A model generated the notes under the pieces. The model made no database searches and was not told the DNA's origin. It was given only the letters and a program-made list of their open reading frames with translations. 64,000 nucleotides of DNA from Falsiroseomonas sp050563535 (lineage in GTDB: Bacteria > Pseudomonadota > Alphaproteobacteria > Acetobacterales > Acetobacteraceae). Every line of letters starts with the position of its first letter. Positions within the stretch are counted from its first letter, which is position 1. Below, one piece after another: positions 1 through 7,075 of this stretch. The stretch lies in the NCBI RefSeq assembly GCF_050563535.1, contig NZ_JBNXUO010000021.1:19234-83233 (forward strand), in the 5' to 3' direction. The translations under genes and the position numbers were made by a program.

Positions 1-1
1 C

Positions 2-112
2 CAGGCCGTTGAGACCCTCACCGATCTCATCGAGGCAGGCCCGATCAGCCCACCCGTCGGCGTTAGCTGGGGCGGCCACCAGGTCTCGCCGTGCGCAAGG
101 GGTGCCGAGTGA
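2..112 (+). CDS. C-terminal fragment of an unknown protein, cut by the window edge
   Basis: An open frame enters from the left edge and ends at a TGA that overlaps the next start (TGATG). Only about 36 residues are visible, with no recognisable domain. The stop/start overlap with the following gene is the same arrangement used throughout the window, which is the main reason to accept it. Its position before the terminase genes suggests a packaging or accessory gene, but nothing in the residues shows function. Confidence 0.5.
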   Translation, partial: QAVETLTDLIEAGPISPPVGVSWGGHQVSPCARGAE

Positions 113-249
113 TGCCACAGCCCACCGAAGTCCCCCTGATCGACCTCCGCACCGTCTACGACGAGGTGGTCTCCATCCGCCGCCTCCTGGAGGCGATCAT
201 CAGCGCGCCCCGCCCTCGGGAGACCGGCGGCGCGGAGCGGGAGGACTAG
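112..249 (+). CDS. Small hypothetical protein upstream of small terminase (45 aa)
   Basis: ATG overlaps the previous stop and the TAG stop lies 2 nt before the terS GTG. The 45-residue product has a helical Leu/Ile-rich middle (TVYDEVVSIRRLLEAI) and a charged C-terminus, consistent with a short coiled coil. Function is unknown. It was accepted for its tight coupling with both neighbours and its coding-like third-position G/C bias. Confidence 0.6.
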   Translation: MPQPTEVPLIDLRTVYDEVVSIRRLLEAIISAPRPRETGGAERED

Positions 250-251
250 CC

Positions 252-1001
252 GTGGCGCGTCTCACGCCCGAGCAGTGGGCCTCCCTCAAGGCCGAGTGGC
301 GAACCGGCTCGTTCAGCACGAATGAGCTGGGCAAGAAATATGGCGTCGACGAGAAGGCCATCCGCAAACGCGCGGCCAGAGAGGGGTGGCTGCGCGACCT
401 CGGCGATGCGGTCGATGCGAGGACCGCGAGGAAGATCCTTGGCGCCGAGTCCGAACCCTCGGACATTGGGCGGTCCGAGAGGGGCGATCGGACCCCAGGA
501 GAGGGTAGGGGGTCCGAGGAGGCCGTCCGAAACCCGTTTGGCCTCATCGAGGAGGCCATCGTCGAGCAGATGGCCGAGAGGCGGGCCACCGAGAACCTTG
601 CCACCCTCTCGCGCGCCGACGACCTCAAGAAGCTCCGCAACCGCCTCGTCTTCCTCGTGCAGGAGGCGGTGAGCGGGGATATGGACCGCGCCTCGCAGGT
701 GGCGCCCGTCCTGATGATGGGGACGGGGACGAACATCCCGGCCCTCATCCGCTCGATCGCCAGCGTCGATGAGAGCCTCCAGAAGGTCGTCCGCACCGCG
801 CTTGGCATGGATCGCGAGGCAAAGACGAAGGTGCAGGTCACCGGCGCCGACGGCGGGCCGATCCGCAGCGAGGTGACGGGCTCGATTGATGTCGGCAAGC
901 TCAGCACCGAGCAGCTCGCGGCCCTTGCTGCCGTCAACAGGGCGCTCGACGGCGAGGAGGCGCGCAAGGGGCCGCCAATGCCGCCCGGCGAGGAGGTGTG
1001 A
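252..1001 (+). CDS. terS: Terminase small subunit (putative)
   Basis: Likely recognises phage DNA and recruits the large terminase for packaging. The GTG start was chosen because a GGGAGG Shine-Dalgarno sequence lies about 8 nt upstream, and the longer upstream frame runs through another gene. The 249-residue product begins with a helix-turn-helix region (about residues 3-45; LTPEQWASLKAEW, then LGKKYGVDEKAIRKRA), a typical terS DNA-binding head. A central coiled coil (about 95-165) could drive ring formation. The genomic position, 2 kb before terL, supports the call. Insertion of thyX and a beta-barrel gene between terS and terL is unusual. An alternative is a general HTH regulator. Confidence 0.7.
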   Translation: MARLTPEQWASLKAEWRTGSFSTNELGKKYGVDEKAIRKRAAREGWLRDLGDAVDARTARKILGAESEPSDIGRSERGDRTPGEGRGSEEAVRNPFGLIEEAIVEQMAERRATENLATLSRADDLKKLRNRLVFLVQEAVSGDMDRASQVAPVLMMGTGTNIPALIRSIASVDESLQKVVRTALGMDREAKTKVQVTGADGGPIRSEVTGSIDVGKLSTEQLAALAAVNRALDGEEARKGPPMPPGEEV

Positions 1002-1201
1002 TGATTCTCGTCAGAACGATCTTTGCGCGCGTCAATGGCTGGAGCGTCTTCGTGGACAACCGCACCGGCGCTTATGGATGCATCGCGACGCACCCGAGAA
1101 CGCGAAGGGTGATCGGGGTGACCGGCCTCGCCACCGAGGACGAGGCCATGAAGTGGGCGAATGACCACGGCTGGGAGGGCGCTCGGGAGATCGACCCGTA
1201 G
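1001..1201 (+). CDS. Hypothetical protein (66 aa)
   Basis: ATG overlaps the terS stop (TGATG) and is preceded by AGGAGGT. A GTG at 998 is an alternative start in the same frame. The product contains a compact beta-rich pattern (FARVNGWSVFVDNRTG, then VTGLATEDEAMKWANDHG) that may form a small alpha/beta fold. No family was recognised. It is the last gene before the gap preceding thyX. Confidence 0.6.
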   Translation: MILVRTIFARVNGWSVFVDNRTGAYGCIATHPRTRRVIGVTGLATEDEAMKWANDHGWEGAREIDP

Positions 1202-1250
1202 GGGTGCGGGCTCGCCATCCATGGTTGATGAATTCCTGGCCTAGATGCGG

Positions 1251-1266
1251 GAAAACCCCGGTTTTC
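1251..1266 (+). promoter_or_regulatory. Inverted repeat GAAAACC-CC-GGTTTTC upstream of thyX
   Basis: A 7-2-7 inverted repeat lies in the 160-bp gap between the 1001-1201 gene and thyX. The two-base loop is too tight for a normal RNA terminator, so a protein-binding DNA palindrome is more likely. It differs in sequence from the CACAT/ATGTG family seen 60 bp downstream. Confidence 0.35.
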
Positions 1267-1328
1267 ATGACCCCTTGGTTGAATGACCTTGGGTGATGCG
1301 GGGGCGGTCTTAACGGCATCGAGCAAAA

Positions 1329-1342
1329 CACATATTTATGGG
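1329..1342 (+). promoter_or_regulatory. CACAT-ATTT-ATGGG element upstream of thyX (degenerate palindrome family)
   Basis: This is an AT-rich island in GC-rich DNA whose left half is exactly CACAT and whose right half is a one-base variant of ATGTG, with 4-nt spacing. It ends 19 bp before the chosen thyX start. It belongs to the recurring CACAT-N2/4-ATGTG family, and a nearly parallel variant (CACAC-AATT-ATGGG) precedes the capsid gene. It is probably an operator or promoter element. Confidence 0.5.
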
Positions 1343-1361
1343 GTTCCAAGGGAACCCCGCC

Positions 1362-2006
1362 ATGACAGTGAAGCTCGTCTGGGTAACGCCCGACGCCGAC
1401 AGGATGATCGCCTATCTCGCGCGGGTCTCGGCGCCGGAGAACCAGGCCCGCCACGAGACCGCCGACCGCCTCATCCAGTTCCTCATCCGGAACCGCCACT
1501 GGTCGCCCTTCGAGATGGTCAACCTCTGTGTCGAGGTGAACCTCCCGCGCGACATCGGCCGCCAGATGCTTCGTCACGCGATGCGTGTCCAGGAGTTCAG
1601 CCAGCGATACGCCGACGTCCGAAAGCTCGGAGGCGAGCCCGAGCTGCGCGAGGCGCGTCTGGCTGACCCCTCCAACCGCCAGAAGAGCATCGATTGGGAC
1701 GACCCCGAGGTCGCCGCCGAGTGGGAGGCCGACCAGCGCGAGATCTGGGAGGCGAGCCAGCGGATCTACGGCAAGTGGCTTGACCGCGGCATGGCGAGGG
1801 AGGTCTCGCGCGCCGTCCTGCCCGAGGGGCTGACGCCGACGCGGATGTATTTCAACGGCTACCTCCGGGACTGGCTCTTCTACTGCGAGCTGCGTCGCGG
1901 CAACGGCACGCAGGCCGAACATGTCGGGGTCGCTGAGGGCGTCTGGGAGATCATCAAGGAGGTCTTTCCGGTGACCTCCCTTGCCTGGGAGAGGGCTAGG
2001 TCGTGA
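1362..2006 (+). CDS. thyX: Flavin-dependent thymidylate synthase, ThyX-like, with divergent signature
   Basis: ThyX enzymes methylate dUMP to dTMP using methylenetetrahydrofolate, FAD and NADPH. The 214-residue product keeps the family layout: an N-terminal ARVSAPENQ segment, RHWSPFEM (about residue 42), and a central RQMLRHAMRVQEFSQRY region (about 67-83). Canonical ThyX has RHRxxSxNExSxRY. Here the third residue is Ala, the block is one residue shorter, and only QEFSQRY matches well. The C-terminal LPEGLTPTRMYFNGYLRDW matches the family's final helix. The start at 1362 avoids the regulatory element at 1329-1342. It probably acts with the dUTPase and dCMP deaminase near 61-62 kb; altered substrate preference is possible. 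Confidence 0.85.
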   Translation: MTVKLVWVTPDADRMIAYLARVSAPENQARHETADRLIQFLIRNRHWSPFEMVNLCVEVNLPRDIGRQMLRHAMRVQEFSQRYADVRKLGGEPELREARLADPSNRQKSIDWDDPEVAAEWEADQREIWEASQRIYGKWLDRGMAREVSRAVLPEGLTPTRMYFNGYLRDWLFYCELRRGNGTQAEHVGVAEGVWEIIKEVFPVTSLAWERARS

Positions 2007-2245
2007 TCCCCGACATCCTTGAGCGCATGGGCGCGCAGATCGGCAATCCGAACCTCATGGAGCCCGGCTGGGCGGAATTCGAGGACGCCTTCGAGGAGAT
2101 CCGACGCCTCCGCAAGGAGATTGCCCGCCTCACCGCGGGCGCATCGAAGGCCGAGATTGGCGACATGACGATGGGGGAGGCCGATGCCTACCGGACGGGG
2201 TTTGCGGCCGGCCTCGCCGCGGGCTCGTCGGGGGCGGCGGAGTGA
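2003..2245 (+). CDS. Hypothetical protein (80 aa), coiled-coil
   Basis: The GTG start overlaps the thyX stop (GTGATC). The product has a central amphipathic helix (EFEDAFEEIRRLRKEIARL) with heptad spacing and a Gly/Ala-rich tail. It resembles the small proteins of unknown role that phages place beside nucleotide-metabolism genes. It appears translationally coupled with thyX and with the following gene (ATG/TGA overlap). Confidence 0.6.
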   Translation: MIPDILERMGAQIGNPNLMEPGWAEFEDAFEEIRRLRKEIARLTAGASKAEIGDMTMGEADAYRTGFAAGLAAGSSGAAE

Positions 2246-2463
2246 CCTGGGGCGTTCGCGGGCGGCATCCGCGCACGCGTGGACTCTGGCTGGTGGCCAC
2301 CGGTGCCGACCTTGAGATGCGCGACAACCCACTCGGGGCGAGGGTGGTCACCGTTGGCTGCGAGACGCGGGCGCGGATGCTCATCGACATCCTTGGCCTC
2401 GGGTCTGCCTGTGAGCCCTGCGCCATGGTCGAGAGCGAGGCAGCGGAGATGGAGACGACATGA
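2242..2463 (+). CDS. Hypothetical protein (73 aa)
   Basis: GTG start overlaps the previous stop by 4 nt and the stop overlaps the next ATG by 4 nt. The residues suggest a small alpha/beta protein (LWLVATGADLEMRD, then RVVTVGCETRARMLIDIL) with three Cys. Function unknown. Confidence 0.55.
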   Translation: MTWGVRGRHPRTRGLWLVATGADLEMRDNPLGARVVTVGCETRARMLIDILGLGSACEPCAMVESEAAEMETT

Positions 2464-3080
2464 GACGACACCTCATCGCGGCGCCCCTCGCCGTCGCCCT
2501 CTCCGGCGCGGCGGGTGCCCAGCCGCTCAGCGGCGCCTTTATCGGTCCCGCTATTGGCCACATGCAGTCCGGCGCCACGGTCCGCTTCGCGGAGGCGGGC
2601 CGGGGTGCGGCTGGCCAGATCAACGACGTCAGCGGCAACACGATCCTCCCCGGTCTCTACGCCGGCGTCTCGCGCGCCGTTCCCGGCGGTGTCTTCTACG
2701 GCATCGATGTCTTTGGATTCCTCCCCGCGGAACCCTACCCCTCGACGATCGTGCAGTTCGCTGGCCGCGAGTATGTCGTGAGTAACCGCGCCGAGGCCGG
2801 CGCCCATCTTCGCCTTGGCTACAGCGTGCGCGACGACGCTGCGATCTACGCCACGGCCGGCGTCTCTGTCGCGAGCGTGCGCTACGTCATCGATGGCGTG
2901 GGGAGTTCCCGTCTCCTGTGGCACCCGCAGATCGGGGTGGGCGCGGAGATCGCGCTCGCGCCGCGCGTCTCGCTTCGCGGCGACTTCGTCTTCGACAGGA
3001 CGAGGCGCGATCTCGGTCCGGTGGATGTGGAGTGGCAGGTCCGCTGGCGCGCCTCGACGGCGCTTGTGTGGAGGCCGTGA
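2460..3080 (+). CDS. Outer-membrane beta-barrel protein with signal peptide (Lom/OmpA-barrel-like)
   Basis: The product begins with a classic signal peptide (MRRHLIAAPLAVALSGAAGAQ), with a likely cleavage site after the AGA at about residue 20. The remaining roughly 185 residues alternate hydrophobic and polar positions in strands with Gly/Asn turns (GLYAGVSRAVPGGVFYGIDVFG, HLRLGYSVRD, ATAGVSVASVRYVI, QIGVGAEIALAPRVSLRGDF), the pattern of an 8-stranded outer-membrane barrel. Lambdoid phages encode comparable Lom proteins expressed from the prophage. It sits between small unknowns and terL, with overlapping starts and stops. A role in altering the host surface or blocking superinfection is inferred. 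Confidence 0.75.
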   Translation: MRRHLIAAPLAVALSGAAGAQPLSGAFIGPAIGHMQSGATVRFAEAGRGAAGQINDVSGNTILPGLYAGVSRAVPGGVFYGIDVFGFLPAEPYPSTIVQFAGREYVVSNRAEAGAHLRLGYSVRDDAAIYATAGVSVASVRYVIDGVGSSRLLWHPQIGVGAEIALAPRVSLRGDFVFDRTRRDLGPVDVEWQVRWRASTALVWRP

Positions 3081-4603
3081 TGGGCGATGAGCGACAGGCG
3101 TTGCGCGACGCGCTCCGCACCGGCATGGAGCGCGCTGATCGGGTGATTTCGCTGGCGAGGGGCCAGCGGGTGCAGATCGAGGCTGCGCTCGGCGCAAGGA
3201 GCTTTCGCCACTTCGTCGAGATGGCCTGGCGCTACGTCGATCCGGCGCCCTTCATCCCGAACTGGCACATCGACCTCATCTGCGCCGAGATGCACGAGGT
3301 CGCCTGCCGACGCGCGCGGGAGCTGGTCATTGCCATCCCTCCCCGTCACGCGAAGTCGCTTCTCATCTCGGTGCTCTTCCCCGCCTGGGTCTGGACCTGG
3401 GATCCGACGGCGAAGTTCATCACCGCCTCCTACGACCTGAAGCTTGCCTCCCGCGACGCGGTGAAGGCGCGCACCCTCATCAAGACGCCGTGGTATCGGG
3501 AGCGGTGGCCGGCGGTCGAGATCCAGTTCGACCAGGACAACAAGCTCTACTACCGCAACACGGCTGGCGGCCACCGCTGGTCCTGTTCCCCGGCCTCGGG
3601 CGTCACGGGGGAGGGCGCCGACTTCCTCCTCTTCGACGACCCGCACAACGTCGCCCAGGGCGAGAGCAGCGCCGACCGTGAGGCCGCCCTCAGCTTCTGG
3701 TTCGAGGCGATGCCGTCGCGTCTCAACAACCAGCTCTCCGGCGCCAAGGCGGTCATCCAGCAGCGGGTTCACGAGAGGGACTGCGCCGGGGCCTGCATCA
3801 AGAAGGGCTGGCGCCACCTCGTCCTGCCGGCTCTCTACGAGCCCGACCACCCCCAAGCGCATCCGCGTGACCCCCGCAAGGAGCCGGGCGAGGCGCTGAA
3901 CGTGGCGGGTTATGGCCGCGAGGCGCTCGACCTTCTCGCTGATTCGTTTGGCGGCTGGCACAGCTACGCTGCCGCGGGGCAGCTCCAGCAGCGCCCGGTG
4001 CCGCGCGAGGGCGGCGTCATCCGCACCCATATGATCGGTCTTGCGCCGGCCGCGCCGGACGATCTCTCGCTTGTCCGCTCCTGGGACCTCGCGGCCACCG
4101 AAGCGAAGATCCAGAAATCCGACCCGGACTGGACGGTCGGCGTCCTCATGGGGCGCAGCCGATCGACGAAGCGATTCTATGTCGTGGACGTGGTGAAGCT
4201 GCGCGCAGGGCCGGCGGAGGTTGAGCGCGCGATCCGCGCCACGGCGGAGCGCGACGGCAAGAGGGTGCGGATTCGCCTCCCCATCGACCCCGGCGCGGCG
4301 GGCAAGGCGCACTACCACCACCTCGCGACGGGCGTCCTGTCGGGCTGGCCGGTCTTCGGTGAGAGGGAGACGGGCGACAAGGTGAGCCGCGCGATGCCCT
4401 TCGCGGCCCAGGTGGAGGTCGGAAACGTATCTCTGGTTGATCGCGGCTGGAATGCCGACTACCTTTCTGTTCTCCAAATGTTCCCGAATGGCGCCCATGA
4501 TGATGATGTCGATGCAACCGCCGGAGCGCTCTCCGCCCTCACCACAAACACGACGGGTCTAATCGATTTTTTCGCCCAGGGCGCGAATTCGGCGCTGCCA
4601 TAG
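3080..4603 (+). CDS. terL: Terminase large subunit (ATPase and nuclease)
   Basis: The motor that packages DNA into the procapsid. The 507-residue product has an N-terminal ATPase with Walker A-type IPPRHAKS (about residue 88), an ITASYDLKLA segment, and a Walker B-type DFLLFDDPHN (about 184). The C-terminal RNase H-like nuclease contains VRSWDLAATE (about 333) and a late acidic DDDVDATAGAL (about 475). The start at 3080 overlaps the barrel-gene stop (TGATG); the frame remains open upstream, but that part overlaps the barrel gene. The length is normal for terminase_6-type proteins. Confidence 0.93.
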   Translation: MGDERQALRDALRTGMERADRVISLARGQRVQIEAALGARSFRHFVEMAWRYVDPAPFIPNWHIDLICAEMHEVACRRARELVIAIPPRHAKSLLISVLFPAWVWTWDPTAKFITASYDLKLASRDAVKARTLIKTPWYRERWPAVEIQFDQDNKLYYRNTAGGHRWSCSPASGVTGEGADFLLFDDPHNVAQGESSADREAALSFWFEAMPSRLNNQLSGAKAVIQQRVHERDCAGACIKKGWRHLVLPALYEPDHPQAHPRDPRKEPGEALNVAGYGREALDLLADSFGGWHSYAAAGQLQQRPVPREGGVIRTHMIGLAPAAPDDLSLVRSWDLAATEAKIQKSDPDWTVGVLMGRSRSTKRFYVVDVVKLRAGPAEVERAIRATAERDGKRVRIRLPIDPGAAGKAHYHHLATGVLSGWPVFGERETGDKVSRAMPFAAQVEVGNVSLVDRGWNADYLSVLQMFPNGAHDDDVDATAGALSALTTNTTGLIDFFAQGANSALP

Positions 4604-4611
4604 CCCCGCCT

Positions 4612-4633
4612 CTTCGTTCATATACTAACGAAG
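4612..4633 (+). promoter_or_regulatory. Perfect 7-bp inverted repeat after terL (CTTCGTT/AACGAAG, 8-nt AT-rich loop)
   Basis: It lies 8 bp after the terL stop. The loop (CATATACT) is AT-rich. There is no T-run after the right arm, so an intrinsic terminator is unlikely. It may be an RNA processing hairpin or an operator controlling the small genes that follow. Confidence 0.4.
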
Positions 4634-4673
4634 TCGTGATCGTTGAAAGCTCCGCCCAGAGAGCCCCTCCTGG

Positions 4674-4686
4674 ACATTTCCAATGT
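4674..4686 (+). promoter_or_regulatory. Inverted repeat ACATT-TCC-AATGT spanning a start codon
   Basis: The right arm contains the ATG (4683) of the following gene, so a hairpin here would hide the start codon. It resembles the CACAT/ATGTG family in composition but has a 3-nt spacer. No clear Shine-Dalgarno sequence is present. Confidence 0.35.
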
Positions 4687-4997
4687 GTCAGTATTGCACC
4701 ACGAAACCATTCGATTCCGGCGACCTGGCGCGGCAGATCGCAGCCATGCGGCCGAGTCTCCAGGCCCTCAATGAGATCTCCGGCGCGATCGCTGAGGGCG
4801 CCGGTCCCACCACGAGCGCAGAGATGATCTGGCATGCGATGGCGGTCCTCACCGAGGAGGCCGCCCTCATGTCTGAGGCGCTCGGCTGCGAGCCCACCGA
4901 TGTCATCGGCGCGATTGCCGGGATCATGATGAACGCCATGCCCGCCCGCCACCGCGACGCGACTGGCCTCGAAGAGATCAACGAGGAGGCTGCCTGA
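4683..4997 (+). CDS. Hypothetical protein (104 aa)
   Basis: Begins MCQYCTTKPFD, a possible CxxC metal-binding start, followed by three predicted helices (LARQIAAMRPSLQALNEISG; SAEMIWHAMAVLTEEAALM; DVIGAIAGIMMNAMPA). Function unknown. It follows the terL hairpin region and overlaps the next gene by 1 nt. Confidence 0.6.
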   Translation: MCQYCTTKPFDSGDLARQIAAMRPSLQALNEISGAIAEGAGPTTSAEMIWHAMAVLTEEAALMSEALGCEPTDVIGAIAGIMMNAMPARHRDATGLEEINEEAA

Positions 4998-5215
4998 TGT
5001 CCCACTCCACGATCCTCGTGTGGCCCGACGGTCTTGTGCCGCCCGTCCTCGCCACGCGCCTCGCGACCCTCCAGGACAGTGAGCGCCGCCGCTTCATCCG
5101 CTTCTCCCACGACGGCGGCGTTGGGCTCGCACCCGAGGATCGCGTCACCCGCCTCGACCGCCTGAGGCCGGACATGACAGGGGCCGAGATCAGCCCCCAA
5201 ATCGGCAACGCCTAG
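4997..5215 (+). CDS. Hypothetical protein (72 aa)
   Basis: The ATG overlaps the previous stop and has GGAGG 9 nt upstream. The product is small, with no signal peptide or transmembrane segment (ILVWPDGLVPPVLATRL, then DRVTRLDRLRPDMTGAEI). No family was recognised. Confidence 0.6.
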   Translation: MSHSTILVWPDGLVPPVLATRLATLQDSERRRFIRFSHDGGVGLAPEDRVTRLDRLRPDMTGAEISPQIGNA

Positions 5216-5232
5216 GCCTTGCGAGGCCGCCA

Positions 5233-5248
5233 ACACATTATTATGTGT
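5233..5248 (+). promoter_or_regulatory. Perfect palindrome ACACAT-TATT-ATGTGT upstream of tRNA-Trp
   Basis: A 6-4-6 perfect inverted repeat sits in the 118-bp gap before the tRNA gene, an AT-rich island in GC-rich DNA. It is one of the clearest members of the family that also precedes the thyX, protease, capsid, tail and lysis genes. It is probably an operator or promoter element. The stretch from 5250 to 5332 holds no other feature I can support. Confidence 0.6.
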
Positions 5249-5332
5249 AATTCCTCTGGTGGGGATCTGGCGTTGGAGCCGCGCAGTGGGCGCTCAGGCG
5301 TCCCCGGCTCGAATGCGCCCGCCAGACCCTGT

Positions 5333-5406
5333 GGGGGCTTAGCTCAACGGTAGAGCTTCGGTCTCCAAAACCGACGATCAGGGTTCGATTCCTTGGGCTC
5401 CTGCCA
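5333..5406 (+). tRNA. tRNA-Trp (CCA anticodon), 3' CCA encoded
   Basis: A cloverleaf can be drawn. The acceptor GGGGGCT pairs with GGCTCCT using three G-U pairs. The D-arm is GCTC/GAGC, and the anticodon stem TCGGT/ACCGA has loop CTCCAAA giving anticodon CCA. The T-arm is CAGGG/CCTTG with loop TTCGATT, and discriminator G plus CCA is encoded in the DNA. It reads UGG. It is followed directly by a strong terminator and preceded by a palindromic element, so it may be an independently regulated unit. Confidence 0.92.
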
Positions 5407-5424
5407 GCACACATCACCGCACCC

Positions 5425-5456
5425 GCCCCAGCGCCTGACCGGCGCTGGGGCTTTTT
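5425..5456 (+). terminator. Rho-independent terminator after tRNA-Trp
   Basis: Arms GCCCCAGCGCC and GGCGCTGGGGC form an 11-bp stem with a 5-nt loop, followed by TTTTTC. It ends the tRNA transcript and separates it from the 5481 gene. Confidence 0.9.
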
Positions 5457-5480
5457 CATGACCGGATCACAGGACGCCAC

Positions 5481-5723
5481 ATGGGACCTCGCATCCGCCG
5501 CCCCGCCTACCAGGCAGTGATCGGCACCATCCCCCGCGATCGATTCGTTGAGATCGCCGTGCGCAATCCGCGCAATGCCGTCTGGGAGAGCGTCCCTGGC
5601 GCCGTGGTCGGCGTCTCCCATGCGCGAGAGGCCGCAAATGAGGGCGCCATCATCATGGCCAACCGGCGCGGCGAGGATGGGCGCTTCCGCCTCCTCGTGA
5701 AGCGCGCGGCGAAGTCGGCCTGA
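5481..5723 (+). CDS. Hypothetical protein (80 aa)
   Basis: ATG about 24 nt after the tRNA terminator, with a weak AGGA upstream. A small basic protein (AYQAVIGTIPRDRFVEIAV, then NRRGEDGRFRLLVKRAAK) that includes a GEDGRF motif like the DxxGRF turn seen in several head proteins here. Function unknown. Confidence 0.55.
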   Translation: MGPRIRRPAYQAVIGTIPRDRFVEIAVRNPRNAVWESVPGAVVGVSHAREAANEGAIIMANRRGEDGRFRLLVKRAAKSA

Positions 5724-6004
5724 TGCCCGCCCTCAGCCGTGGGCGCTCGTGGAGTGAGCGGAACGCCATTGTCGTGGCCGGCGAGGAGGCCGCAGCATCC
5801 CTTCGGCGCGCCATGCCGGGGTGGTCCGTCATCCGGATGCACTCAGCCGTCACCGGCCACAGCTTCGATCTCGTCGTGGTCGCAACCCCCTGCAACGACC
5901 TGCGCGACGCCGATTGGCTTGCCCACATCAAGATGCGCCTCAATCCCGGCGGTCAGCTTGTCTTTACCTGCCGAGACAGCACATATATGTGTGTCTCCCC
6001 ATAG
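5723..6004 (+). CDS. Hypothetical protein, Rossmann/methyltransferase-like C-terminal half (93 aa)
   Basis: ATG overlaps the previous stop (TGATG). The pattern FDLVVVATPCNDLRDADWL, then IKMRLNPGGQLVF, resembles the late part of class I methyltransferases (strand, helix, then the PGG turn). The SAM-binding GxGxG part is absent, so it is probably a small relic or a different protein. Its last codons carry the 5980-5991 palindrome, so coding and regulation overlap. Confidence 0.55.
   Translation: MPALSRGRSWSERNAIVVAGEEAAASLRRAMPGWSVIRMHSAVTGHSFDLVVVATPCNDLRDADWLAHIKMRLNPGGQLVFTCRDSTYMCVSP
5980..5991 (+). promoter_or_regulatory. Perfect palindrome CACAT-AT-ATGTG within the 3' end of a gene
   Basis: A 12-bp perfect inverted repeat of the 2-nt spacer class, flanked by GAGACA and TGTCTC arms that extend the dyad with a one-base bulge. 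It lies 54 bp before the 6046 start, which has an AGAGGAGG ribosome site. The flanking GTGTCT is echoed at 19657-19664. Confidence 0.6.
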
Positions 6005-6045
6005 GGGGGCGGCGGGCCGGCGCATTCCGGACAGAGGAGGCCGTT

Positions 6046-6498
6046 ATGGCCAGGATCGAAGACTTCATCGACATGCTCTCCGACCTCTCGCGCTTCGGCA
6101 GCAATATCGAGGTCGTTGAGAGGGGATCGACGAGCGGCATCGGGCCTGAGGCGGCGCGCCTTGTGGTGCGCCTCTACACCGACACCAACCGCTACCAGAT
6201 CGTCGCCATCTCGGATGGCCGCGAGGGCTACCTCGGATGCCAGGGCTCCTCCCGCAAGCCGCGGGCGGGCGAACGCCACTGTCGGGGCCGCGACCTCTCC
6301 GATGGACCGCTCAATCGCAGGACGTGGCACCAGATCCTAGCCAGCATTGTCTCCTTCGAGATGGTCTCCCTCAGCAAGGAGGCCCGAACCCTCGACGCCG
6401 GGCCGGCCGCCCCCACCGAGAGCATCCGCCTTTTTGCAGACGCCCCAGGCGCCTCCGTGAGGCTTCCCGCCGGCGGCGTCGCTGACATCCTCGGATGA
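6046..6498 (+). CDS. Hypothetical protein (150 aa)
   Basis: Start chosen for the ACAGAGGAGG ribosome site 6 nt upstream. The first third resembles a small alpha/beta domain (MARIEDFIDMLSDLSRF, then LVVRLYTDTNRYQIVAIS). The middle has a CQGSSRKPRAGERHC stretch that might bind metal. No family was recognised. First gene after the 5980 palindrome. Confidence 0.6.
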   Translation: MARIEDFIDMLSDLSRFGSNIEVVERGSTSGIGPEAARLVVRLYTDTNRYQIVAISDGREGYLGCQGSSRKPRAGERHCRGRDLSDGPLNRRTWHQILASIVSFEMVSLSKEARTLDAGPAAPTESIRLFADAPGASVRLPAGGVADILG

Positions 6499-6556
6499 TC
6501 CCCATCGGCCGGGGGCACATCCCCCCCGTTGTTCCCGGCCGCGCGCGGGCGGTGTC

Positions 6557-7075
6557 GTGATCGAGAAGCCTCGGCGACACCGCTCGCGCCTTCACCTTCA
6601 GTTCGTGCGGTCCCTGCGCTGTCTCCCGTGCGGCAGGGGTCCATCAAGCCAGGCCCATCACCTCACCCACGTCCAGCCAAAGGCGCGAGGCCTGAAGGCG
6701 GGCGATCAGTGGACGATCCCCGCCTGCGATGAGTGCCACCGCTCCCTCCACAGGAGGGGCGATGAGGCGGCCTGGTGGACGGACCGACGCATCGACCCCG
6801 TGCTGGTCGCCGAGGACCTGTGGGCGCACACCCAAGCGGAGAGAGACCGACATGAGGCGGAAGAAGACCGCGGGCGTCAGCGAGCCCGCAGAGACGGACA
6901 CGTCCCTGATCGAGGCGCAGAAGCGCCTGTCGATGAGGATGATGCGGGAGCACGACGCGTTGCCGCGCGACCGAAGGATCGCGGCGACCATCGTCGGCGT
7001 GGACGTTGGTCGCGACGGGTGGGCGCGCGCGGCCCAGCGGATCGACGATCAAAGATACCTTCTCGGCGGCTATGA
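6557..7075 (+). CDS. DUF968-like zinc/HNH-type protein with long out-of-frame-like tail
   Basis: GTG start. Residues about 20-75 match the DUF968/HNH zinc fold: LRCLPCG, then QAHHLTHVQPKARGLKAGD, then IPACDECHRSLH. These supply CxxC, HH and CxxCHxxxH metal and catalytic positions, as in phage Ref-like nucleases. From about residue 98 the sequence is Arg/Asp-rich and looks like a shadow of the next gene, which overlaps by 224 nt because this frame has no earlier stop. The functional protein is probably the first 95-100 residues. A packaging or recombination nuclease role is inferred. Confidence 0.6.
   Translation: MIEKPRRHRSRLHLQFVRSLRCLPCGRGPSSQAHHLTHVQPKARGLKAGDQWTIPACDECHRSLHRRGDEAAWWTDRRIDPVLVAEDLWAHTQAERDRHEAEEDRGRQRARRDGHVPDRGAEAPVDEDDAGARRVAARPKDRGDHRRRGRWSRRVGARGPADRRSKIPSRRL

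Noticed and set aside
200..1222. Long minus-strand frame opposite terS
   Set aside because: It is an antisense shadow typical of GC-rich DNA, without a ribosome site or recognisable protein pattern.
2882..4498. 538-codon minus-strand frame opposite terL
   Set aside because: Antisense shadow of a clear terminase gene.
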